Part shown: positions 55,659-63,300 of the stretch, piece after piece
Numbering within the stretch: position 1 is the stretch's first letter
Layout: the number at the start of each line of letters is the position of its first letter
Origin: Streptomyces sp. MST-110588
Lineage (GTDB): Bacteria > Actinomycetota > Actinomycetes > Streptomycetales > Streptomycetaceae
DNA length: 64,000 bases
NCBI RefSeq assembly: GCF_022695595.1
Contig: NZ_CP074380.1
Span: 3,670,001 to 3,734,000 of the forward strand
Direction of reading: 5' to 3'
Translations under genes and position numbers: made by a program
Notes under the pieces: model-generated
What the model was told of the DNA's origin: nothing
Seen by the model: only the letters and a program-made list of their open reading frames with translations
Database searches by the model: none

Positions 55659-55910
55659 TTGCTGGAACGGCGCCCCCCAGAAGCCACGGGATCCGAACCG
55701 CTCGAAAGAGTCCGCACCTCGGCCGCGGAAAGGCGTCTCGCCGCCATCAACCGCCGCAAGGTCAAGAAAATAGCCTTCTGGGTCGGCATGCTCGCCTGTC
55801 TTGTGTGCTCGCTCGCCGTGATCGCAGGTCTCGTCCAGGGCTATTACGAGATGGGCCATCCACCCGGCGGCTGGTGTCAGGACGATTCCCCCAAGCGTGT
55901 GAAGCCCTGA
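55659..55910 (+). CDS. possible small single-pass membrane protein
   Basis: 83 codons from a TTG (start uncertain). A basic helix (AAERRLAAINRRKVKKIAFW) runs into a membrane helix (VGMLACLVCSLAVIAGLVQG), then a short tail with PPGGWCQDD. The topology is convincing, but no ribosome site is seen and I do not recognise the family. Confidence 0.45.
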   Translation: MLERRPPEATGSEPLERVRTSAAERRLAAINRRKVKKIAFWVGMLACLVCSLAVIAGLVQGYYEMGHPPGGWCQDDSPKRVKP

Positions 55911-55960
55911 CCAGGCTCAACCAGATTGACTTGAAGCATGTGGGTCGCATGTTCGCGCTC

Positions 55961-56041
55961 ACGCCGGCCCCTCCGGCGTGGTCCGCTCCCCTCCGTGGCG
56001 GTCCGGGAGCGATCCCACGGCCACCCCGCCCGCAGGGCGGG
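55961..56041 (-). terminator. two hairpins downstream of the NUDIX/ATPase gene group
   Basis: ACGCCGG-CCCCT-CCGGCGT (55961-55979) and CCCGCCC-GCA-GGGCGGG (56025-56041) lie in the convergent gap after the minus-strand gene ending at 56068. They are probable terminators without U runs. Confidence 0.5.
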
Positions 56042-56067
56042 CTTGAACCAGTAGAGAAAGTTGTAAC

Positions 56068-56457
56068 TCAGGCTGGCGGGAGGGGCTTGAAGTCTTCTGT
56101 GCAGGCGGGGAGTGCGGTGCCGTGCCGGTGGGCTAGGGGGAGGAAGAGTACGGGGCGGATGGTCCAGGTGATGCGGGTGGTGGCCTGGGTGACGGTCACC
56201 GTGTAAGGCTGTCGGTGGAGCAGGGCTGCCCTGGCCTTCATGCGTCCTTCGCAGAGCCAGGTCCAGGCTTCGCGGGAGGCGTCGGGGTCGAGGGCCGGTG
56301 TGATGGTGCGGAGGGCGACGGCTACCCACCTGTCGGCCTGGTGGGCCGAGTAGGCGTCGAAGGATGCGTGCAGGGCCGGCTTCTCGGTCGGGTTCGCGAG
56401 GTCCTGCGTCCAGCACTCGCACCAGTAGCCGCGGCGGGGCTTGTCGGTCTTCAGCAT
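56068..56457 (-). CDS. hypothetical protein overlapping the ATPase gene
   Basis: 129 residues from an ATG with AGGAG 7 nt upstream, overlapping the 3' end of the HATPase gene by 7 nt. It is rich in Trp, Thr and His (GYWCECWTQDLANPTEKPAL; EAWTWLCEGRMKARAALLHR). I do not recognise a domain. Overlap and strand suggest it is translated together with the ATPase-like regulator. Confidence 0.7.
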   Translation of the reverse strand: MLKTDKPRRGYWCECWTQDLANPTEKPALHASFDAYSAHQADRWVAVALRTITPALDPDASREAWTWLCEGRMKARAALLHRQPYTVTVTQATTRITWTIRPVLFLPLAHRHGTALPACTEDFKPLPPA

Positions 56458-56879
56458 GGGTGGGCTCCTGGCCGGTTGCTCGTGAAGAGTTCTGCGGTGA
56501 CGGTGTGGGCGCCCTGGCTGCTGTGGACCACCACGCGGTGAGCGATCGCGTTGACCATGCCGAGCCCGCGGCCGTGCTCGGCCTCCTCGTTTTGGTCCTC
56601 GACCTTGGGGTACGTGCCTGCGCCGCCGTCGTCGGTGACCGACAGGGCGATGACCTGTGGAGTGACCGCAAGGGACAGGTGGAAGCTGCCGGAGTCCCGC
56701 CCGCTGGCGGTGTGCAGGATCGCGTTCGAGCTCAGCTCGCTCACGAGCAGTTCGGCGTCCTCGGCCAGCGGGGAATCGCGCAGTACGTCGCGGGTCCATC
56801 GGCGGGCCCGGCTCACCTCTTCCGGGGAACCTGGGCAACTGAGCCCCCAGACCCGAACCCTACTCATATACTCGTGCAT
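56451..56879 (-). CDS. HATPase_c anti-sigma-like ATP-binding protein
   Basis: 142 residues; the ATG at 56879 has GAAGGAG 5 nt upstream. It is a GHKL/HATPase domain of the RsbW-like type: the N box is in LLVSELSSNAILHTASGRDS, the G1 box in VTDDGGAGTYPK, and the G2-like box in EHGRGLGMVNAIAHRVVV. Such small Streptomyces ATPases may phosphorylate anti-anti-sigma (STAS) proteins or act in other switches. The partner is unknown. Confidence 0.88.
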   Translation of the reverse strand: MHEYMSRVRVWGLSCPGSPEEVSRARRWTRDVLRDSPLAEDAELLVSELSSNAILHTASGRDSGSFHLSLAVTPQVIALSVTDDGGAGTYPKVEDQNEEAEHGRGLGMVNAIAHRVVVHSSQGAHTVTAELFTSNRPGAHPC

Positions 56880-56925
56880 ACAAGCTCCTTCGCGCTGGTA
56901 GGCCGCCATGTACAGCGGGTTCGGG

Positions 56926-57357
56926 CTAGACGAGTTTCACGCCGTCGTGGGCGCGGACGGCCGGCGGGGCAGTCGCGTCGAGCGCGTCCAGGACGCGGAT
57001 CGCGTACGCCTCGTCGGCGAGTTCGGTGACTTCCTCGCGGGTGGCCCACCGCAGCGCGCGGGTCTCGTCCCCGGTGGCGGGGGTGCCGTCGGCGGCCCGG
57101 CAGCGGAAGACCAGAGACACGATCAGGCCCGTCATGTTCTTGTAGACACCGGTCAAGGTCGCTGGAAGATCGATCTTGATGCCGGTCTCTTCGAGGACTT
57201 CGCGCTGAAGGGCTTCCGGGATGGTTTCCTCGCGTTCGAGGACTCCGCCCGGCGGTTCCCAGTGGCCGTTGTCGCGGCGCTTGATCAGGAGAGCCCGGCC
57301 CTGGTCGTCGACGATGACTCCGGCGACGCTCACGGAGTGCGGACGGTCGGTGCTCAC
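56926..57357 (-). CDS. NUDIX hydrolase
   Basis: 143 residues from a GTG with GAGGAAC upstream. The NUDIX box is present (GGVLEREETIPEALQREVLE followed by ETG), so it should hydrolyse a nucleoside diphosphate linked to another moiety with Mg. It lies between the ATPase gene and the divergent GntR gene. NUDIX genes are frequent passengers of actinomycete integrative elements (established observation), which fits the context. Confidence 0.92.
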   Translation of the reverse strand: MSTDRPHSVSVAGVIVDDQGRALLIKRRDNGHWEPPGGVLEREETIPEALQREVLEETGIKIDLPATLTGVYKNMTGLIVSLVFRCRAADGTPATGDETRALRWATREEVTELADEAYAIRVLDALDATAPPAVRAHDGVKLV

Positions 57358-57419
57358 GTTCCTCGGCCCTTTCGGATGGCTAGGCTCTCCACCGTAGCAA
57401 CAGCACTCGCCCACTCGTC

Positions 57420-57429
57420 TAGATATCTA
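57420..57429. promoter_or_regulatory. palindromic GntR operator TAGATATCTA
   Basis: A perfect 10-bp palindrome in an AT-rich patch, 14 bp before the GntR start, within the divergent promoter region. It partly abuts the AAAGGAG ribosome site. Confidence 0.6.
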
Positions 57430-57443
57430 AAGGAGTAGTCCAC

Positions 57444-58229
57444 GTGACGTCTCTTCCGAGCGTTCTTGGCGCTCTCGACCCCATGAGTGATCGTGCGGTT
57501 TTCCGGCAGATCGCCGATCAGCTTCGCGAGGCCATCGACCGTGGCCGGTTCAGGGAAGGGGAAAAGCTGCCCTCGGAAGCCGAGCTGGTGGAGCACTACG
57601 GGGTTTCCCGTATGACGGTGCGGAACTCCTTCTCGGTCCTCCAGGGCGAGGGCCTGGTCCATGCCGAGCACGGCAAGGGTGTCTTCGTCCGGCCGCGCCC
57701 GCCCGTCCACCGCCTCGCCTCCGACCGCTTCGCCCGGCGCCACCGCGAGCAGGGCAAGTCCGCGTTCACCGTGGAGGCCGATGCCGCCGGCAGCCATCCC
57801 ACGGTGGACGGCCTGGAGGTCAAGGAGGAGAAGGCCAGCCAGGACATCTCCGCCCGGCTCGGCTCCGTACGGCGGGTGCTCGCCCGGCGCCGCCGCTACC
57901 TGCTCGATGGCCGGCCGGTCGAGTTCGCCACCTCCTACCTGCCGCTCGACATCGCCCGCGGCACGCAGATCGCCGAGCCCAACCCCGGCCCCGGCGGCAT
58001 CTACGCCCGGCTTGAAGAGCTGGGCCACCACCTCGACCACTTCGAGGAGGAGATCCGCGCCCGGATGCCCTCACCCGCCGAGGTCAAGACACTGCAACTG
58101 GCCTCCGGCGTCCCGGTGATCCGCCTGATCCGCACGGCGTACGACACAGAGAAGCGGGCCGTGGAGGTCTGCGACACGGTGATGGCGGCGGACGCCTACG
58201 TCCTCTCCTACCAGCTCCCGGCCACCTGA
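57444..58229 (+). CDS. GntR-family regulator with UTRA domain (KorSA-like)
   Basis: 261 residues; the GTG is preceded by AAAGGAG at 8 nt. The N-terminal winged helix shows FRQIADQLREAIDRGRFREG, LPSEAELVEHYGVSRMTVRN and the wing VHAEHGKGVFV. A UTRA ligand domain follows (residues about 95-255; RRYLLDGRPVEFATSYLPLD). HutC-subgroup proteins of this type include KorSA of integrative plasmids. It diverges from the NUDIX-ATPase genes and likely controls them through the TAGATATCTA site. Confidence 0.9.
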   Translation: MTSLPSVLGALDPMSDRAVFRQIADQLREAIDRGRFREGEKLPSEAELVEHYGVSRMTVRNSFSVLQGEGLVHAEHGKGVFVRPRPPVHRLASDRFARRHREQGKSAFTVEADAAGSHPTVDGLEVKEEKASQDISARLGSVRRVLARRRRYLLDGRPVEFATSYLPLDIARGTQIAEPNPGPGGIYARLEELGHHLDHFEEEIRARMPSPAEVKTLQLASGVPVIRLIRTAYDTEKRAVEVCDTVMAADAYVLSYQLPAT

Positions 58230-58428
58230 CCGGCGGTGCGCGAGGCACCCCGATTGAGCCTGGCAACCTGTGACCCGCATGTTCGCTCCGCGGGCTCGTC
58301 GGGGCGGGCTGCGGCTGATCCCGCTCCAGAAGACGCGGAACACATGCGAGCGGCGCTCGACAGTCTTTCGGGAGCTGTGAGCGGCACCGGCTGGCCCGGT
58401 TGCTGTTTTCGCTGCTGTACGGCACGAC

Positions 58429-58462
58429 AAAGCCCCCGTCCGGGTGACCCGGCGGGGGCTTT
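58429..58462 (-). terminator. terminator after tRNA-Arg
   Basis: AAAGCCCCCG / CGGGGGCTTT arms enclose a second stem CCGGGTGACCCGG, giving a strong two-stage hairpin 10 nt after the minus-strand tRNA. Confidence 0.9.
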
Positions 58463-58471
58463 GACCTGCTG

Positions 58472-58544
58472 TGCGCTCGGCAGGATTCGAACCTGCAACC
58501 TTCTGATCCGTAGTCAGATGCTCTATCCGTTAAGCTACGAGCGC
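58472..58544 (-). tRNA. tRNA-Arg (ACG)
   Basis: 73 nt: acceptor GCGCTCG / CGAGCGC, anticodon loop CTACGGA, T loop GGTTCGAATCC, no encoded CCA. A34 would be converted to inosine by TadA. Confidence 0.97.
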
Positions 58545-58953
58545 TTGGCTTTCCGGCGGTTTTTCTTGCCGGTCGGCGTTGCGGGAACAACATTACATGA
58601 CCTGCGCCGTGAGGCGAAATCCGATTCCCTGACCGCCTCTGACCTGCGGAAACGCGGTTGGGGGCGGGGGCGGGGCGGGTGGTCCGGGTGGGGGAGCCTT
58701 CGATGATCCGGGCGGGAATCGGGCAGGTGTGGCCCTTGGCGGGGGAAGCGGCGGGGAAGTAGACGGGCAGCCGGGTGCTGATGCTGCCTGCCTGGTCCTG
58801 TTGGTGCTGTGAGGCCGGTCCTTGGTGTGCGCCGGGTTTGTCGGCAGGTGTGTCGGCGGGTGCGTCACGGCGCGTACGGGTGAGGGCGTACGAGAGAAGG
58901 CGTACGGGAACGGGCGGGCGAGTGGGGGCACCGTCGGTGGGGCGTACGGATGG
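58545..58953. other. interval between tRNA-Arg and tRNA-Ser
   Basis: About 410 bp. Near 58617-58660 is a GACCTGCGGAAACGCGG segment resembling the tRNA-Ser(CGA) terminator but degenerate. I see no gene on either strand; GT-rich sequence dominates. Confidence 0.5.
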
Positions 58954-58995
58954 AAAAAGGTTCAGGCCCTGGTCTGTGGGACCAGGGCCTGAACC
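58954..58995 (-). terminator. terminator after tRNA-Ser(GCT)
   Basis: A perfect 16-bp stem (GGTTCAGGCCCTGGTC and complement) with loop TGTGG is followed, in the minus direction, by a T5 run. Confidence 0.95.
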
Positions 58996-59001
58996 GTGAA
59001 G

Positions 59002-59092
59002 CGGAGGCGGAGGGATTTGAACCCTCGATGGGCTTTAAAACCCAAACCGCATTAGCAGTGCGGCGCCATAGACCGGACTAGGCGACGCCTCC
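59002..59092 (-). tRNA. tRNA-Ser (GCT)
   Basis: 91 nt with a long variable arm: acceptor GGAGGCG / CGCCTCC, anticodon loop CTGCTAA, T loop GGTTCAAATCC, discriminator G. Confidence 0.97.
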
Positions 59093-59528
59093 ACACACCC
59101 CACCCGCGCGTAAGCGCTTCGTGGCGTGTCCAGAATGATGGCACAGCTCAGTGTGCTGCGACCAATCGCCCCCTACGGTACTAGGCAGGTGGGCCACCGG
59201 GCAAAGGTCTTCCGCGCCGGGACAGCGCGCGCCCCGGGCTGGGTCGGCGGGGCCCCGGGCGGAGTCGGCGGCGCCCGGGCGGGGACGGCGGGGCGCTCAT
59301 GGGGGCTTACACATCTCGCACACCGCACGTACACGGTTTGCACGCGGCTCACGCACGGTTCGTACACGTCTCGAACATGGCGTCCCGTACGGCGCGGCGC
59401 GCAACGTCATGGGCCGCGGCGCGTTAAACGTGCCGGGAGCTCTTGCGGGCGAGAGAGCCCCGTAGTGCCTCTGCAGGTCTTCGTATGTCCCTCAGACGAC
59501 GCCCCTCCCCGCGCACCTGGAGTCCGTG
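59093..59528. other. interval between tRNA-Ser and the inhibitor gene
   Basis: About 430 bp. It contains the promoters of the divergent tRNA and inhibitor genes; no clear -10/-35 pair stands out. Near 59325-59385 GCACG/TACACG motifs recur irregularly. No gene is seen. Confidence 0.5.
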
Positions 59529-60017
59529 ATGCCGCTCCGCCGACCGTCTCTGTTCGCCGCGGTCATCGCCGCCGCCTCCGTGGCGTCCCTCGCGTCCGCG
59601 GTGTCGCCGGCCGTCGCGTCGGCCGCCACCGCGCCGGCCGCCGCCGCTCCGATTCCGCTGTTGCCGTCGCGGACGGCTCCCACGGCCGGGGATCACCTCA
59701 CCGTCACCGTCAGCCACTCCGGCGGTCCGGCCACCGACGGCACGTACGAGCTGCGCTGTCACCCCGCCGGCGGCACCCACCCGGCCGCCCGGTCCGCCTG
59801 CGCGCTGCTGGACCGGCTGACGACCTGGGGCTCCGATCCGTTCGCGCCGGTGGCCTCGGACTCCCAGTGCACGATGCAGTACGGCGGCCCGGCCACCGCC
59901 CGCGTCACAGGCGTCTGGGCCGGCCGCCCCGTGAAAGCGAACTTCAAGCGGTCCAACGGATGTGAGATCAGCCGCTGGGACCGTTTCGAGCCGCTGCTGC
60001 CGGCGACCGCTTCATGA
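59529..60017 (+). CDS. secreted subtilisin inhibitor-like (SSI) protein
   Basis: 162 residues; the ATG follows GGAG at 6 nt. A signal peptide (LFAAVIAAASVASLASAVSP, cleavage near ASA) precedes an SSI domain: GTYELRCHPAGGTHP, SACALLDRLTTWGSDPFAPV, then the reactive loop CTMQY and VTGVWAGRPVKANFKRSNGC. By comparison with SSI (CPMVY), the P1 residue would be Met, which favours subtilisin- or chymotrypsin-like proteases. The four Cys give two disulfides. The C-terminus (ISRWDRFEPLLPA) differs from the usual MNAHGSSVFAF-like end. Confidence 0.88.
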   Translation: MPLRRPSLFAAVIAAASVASLASAVSPAVASAATAPAAAAPIPLLPSRTAPTAGDHLTVTVSHSGGPATDGTYELRCHPAGGTHPAARSACALLDRLTTWGSDPFAPVASDSQCTMQYGGPATARVTGVWAGRPVKANFKRSNGCEISRWDRFEPLLPATAS

Positions 60018-60024
60018 GGGCGGG

Positions 60025-60120
60025 GAGGGATGTGGGGAGAGGTGTGGGGATAGACGTGCGGAGAGGTGTGCGGAGAGGTGTGGGGAGGGATGTGCGGAGA
60101 GGCGCGCGGAGGGATTGGGT
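60025..60120. repeat. eight 12-bp tandem repeats
   Basis: Eight consecutive units of type GAGAGGTGTGCG begin 8 bp after the inhibitor stop codon; further G-rich sequence continues to 60180. The rest of the gap to 60360 shows no gene. Confidence 0.9.
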
Positions 60121-60360
60121 GCGGATTTTTGGGGAGGACTTGGTGAGGGATTCGGTGAGGAACTTCGGGAGGGAGTAGCGCGGCAGGTCAGGACGCGGGG
60201 CACATGTCGGGCGTGCGGCGAGTCGCGCGGAGCCGTGCCGGTACCTCCCCCTCATCCGTCTCCGCGCCCTCATACAGTGCCCGTAGACTCCTTTCCAGTG
60301 ACCCGCCACGGACGTGACGGTGAGATCTGCAAGGTGCGGTAACAGGGAGGAAGCGTCGTC

Positions 60361-63300
60361 GTGAGCAGCAGGCCATCCCGAGGCGCTGCTCGCCTCGCAG
60401 CCATACTCGACGCCCTGCCCGACGCGCTGTTGCTCGTCAACTGCAACGGCACGGTCGTCAACGCCAACACCATCGCGCTGGAGACGTTCGAGGCTCCTGG
60501 AACCGCCCTGGTGGGCCGTGGGCTGCTCGACCTCCTGCCGTCCTTCGACTCCAAGCGCATCCCCGGTTCCATGCGGCGCCGGGACGAGGAGATGGACGGC
60601 CCCCGGACGAAGCCGACGCGGATGGTCGCGCGGCGCACCGACGGCACCGAGCTGCTGGTCGAGGTCACCAGCGCCAACCTGGAGGACGGGCGCACCCCGT
60701 ACGAGTCCGCCTTCGAGGCCGCGTACGCCGATCACCGCAACGGGTACACCGGCGACGAGCTGCTGATGCTGGTCGTACGGGACCTGACCGGGACGCTGGA
60801 CACCGAGACCGAGCTGGCGCGTCAGCAGCGGCAGACGGAGATGATCCTGCGCGCGGCGGCCGAGGGCGTGGTCGGCGTCGACGACGAGGGCAAGGTCGTC
60901 CTGGTCAACCCCTCCGCGGCCCAGATCCTGGGCTACCGGGCGAGCGAGCTGGGCGGCCGGGAGCTGCACCCGCTCATCCACCACTCGCGGCCGGACGGCT
61001 CGCCGCTGCCGTGGGAGGAGACGCCGCTGGCGGACACCCTGAAGTCCGGGCGCAAGCACCGGGTTCGGGGGCAGGTGCTGTGGCACAAGGACGGCCGTTC
61101 GGTCGCGGTGGACCTGACGACGGCGCCGGTACGGGACGGGGACCAGCTCGTCGGCGCGGTGATGACCTTCACCGACCGGCGGCCCTATGACGCGCTGGCG
61201 GCCCGCCACGCGCAGTTGCTGGCCGTCCTGGACCAGTCGCTGCGCGGTCCGCTGGAGGAGCTGAAGGCCGAGCTGAGCACGCTGGCGGCCGATCCGGCAG
61301 GCCAGTTGTGGCCGGAGGCGAACCAGATCCTGCACCACCTCGCCGCGGGCTACACCCGGATGACGACGCTGGTGGACAACGTACTGAGCTTCCAGCGGCT
61401 GGACGCGGGCCGCGAGCGGCTGAAGCGTACGAAGGTCTCGCTGGACGATGTGGTGGCGGCGGGCGTGGAGGGTGCGGTCGAGCTGATCGGGCCGGGCCGC
61501 GCGCAGTTCGCCGTACACGCGCCTCCCATAGAGGCCGAGGTGGACGCGGAGCGGATCGCCCAGGCGCTGGCACATCTGATCGCGGATGTGGCGGGTGTGG
61601 ACGCCACGGGCAATGCGGGCGGCGGCGGTACGGGTGCCGCGCGCAATGCGGGCCGGGCGAGCGGCACGGCGTCTGCGGCGGGTGGGGCTGGTGGGACCGG
61701 CTCGGGGGCGGGCGCGCGCGCCGGGACCGGTGCTGGTGCCGGGGCCGGGGCCGGTGCTGGGGACTCCACGATCGTGGTCGCGGCGGCCAAGCGCGGTGAC
61801 GTCGTACGGATCGAGGTACGCGGGCCGTACGGCGGCGGCGACCCGGTCCATCACCCCATCGTGCGCGGGATCGTGCGGCAGCACGGCGGCGTGCTGCAGA
61901 CGCACGAGGTGCCGGGCGCGGGCGGCAGCTCGTACGTACTGGAGGTGCCGGTCACGGCGGACGGCTCGGCCGCGACCGGGGACCGGGCACGCGAGGCGAC
62001 CGGGAACGAGACGACCGTGATGCCGGTGCCCGCCGAGCGGGCTCGGGGCACGGACGAGGGCCGGGGCGGGGGCCAGGACGCGGGCGCGGGCGCGGCCGGA
62101 GCCGTGGGGGCGGCCGGGCGGGGCGGGCGGCCTGTGCCTGTGCCGGGTACGGGGCGGGGCCCGACTGCGGGTGGTCGTGGTCACGGTGGGCCGGACGAGT
62201 CGGCCGGTGGGGTCGAAGGTGCGGCGCCGGGGGCTTTGGGGGTTCCGGGCTCTTCGGGTGCTCCGGGTGCTTCGAACTCTTCGCGTACTTCTGACGCTTC
62301 TGGGGCGTCGGGGTTTGACGGGGCTTCGGCTGCGGCTGGCGCGGTCGGCCGGGACTCGGCGGGCGGGGTGGAGCCGGCGAACGCGGCGGGGAACGCCGGC
62401 CCCGGTGCCTCGGAGGACATGCCCTCCGGGCGTCGGCGCGCACGGCACTCCGGCACGCCGGGACAGCGGCCGGACGAACAGCGGCCGGACGAGGACACGC
62501 CTCGTGCGGGCGTACCGGGCACCGGTGTGCCAGGTACCAACGTGCCAGGCATCGGCGTTCCGGGCATCGGCATTCCCGGTATCGGTATCCCGGGGCAGAA
62601 CACCGGTCCGCACAGTGGCGGCACGGCCTCTTCCGGCCCCCGGCCCGGCGCCACGGGGCAGGCCGGGGCCGACGGGCCCTCCGGAACCGGAAGCGGTACG
62701 GGGGGTGGCCGCCGTCCTCTGGGTCAGGTGCCGAACGCCCGTACGGCGCCGGGGGTTCACGGTTCAGCGGCGGATTCGTACGGCGGTGTCGCCCCGCGCC
62801 ACGACCAGGAGCACGACACCGGCGCAGGTACCGGCACCGGCACCGGCGCGGGCCACGGTGGCGGCGGCCGGCCCGGCATGAGTACGGAACCGGGGCCGGG
62901 CGGCGCCGGGACCGTACCGCCGAGCGGGCGGCGGCGCGGACAGCCGGAGGCGGCCGAGGACAGCGCGCTGTCCTCGCTCCCGGCCGGGCTGGGTGGCGAA
63001 TCCGTCCAGGGGTCCGCGGTGGCCCACCCCGGGGCACCGGCGCAGCCCACCGGCCGGCGGGCGCGCCGTCCGCTCGCCGACGCGAGCGAGCGAGCGGTGC
63101 CCGGCAGCCGGCAGCCCGCGCACCAGCCGCTGCCCTCCCCCGCGCAGCCGCACACGCCCTCTCAGGTGCCTGTTCAGCAGGTGTGGCAGGCGGGGCAGGC
63201 GAAGGGTGCGTCGCCCACCGGCTCGTCTTCCGATCCGTCCACCGGCTCGTCCCCCGGTTCGTCCGCCGGCTCCTCTTCCGGTCCGTCCGTCGGTGGCCGT

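Noticed and set aside
59968..62760. A 930-codon minus-strand frame opposite the PAS protein
   Set aside because: Arg/Pro/His-rich shadow translation without domains; the + strand carries two PAS domains.
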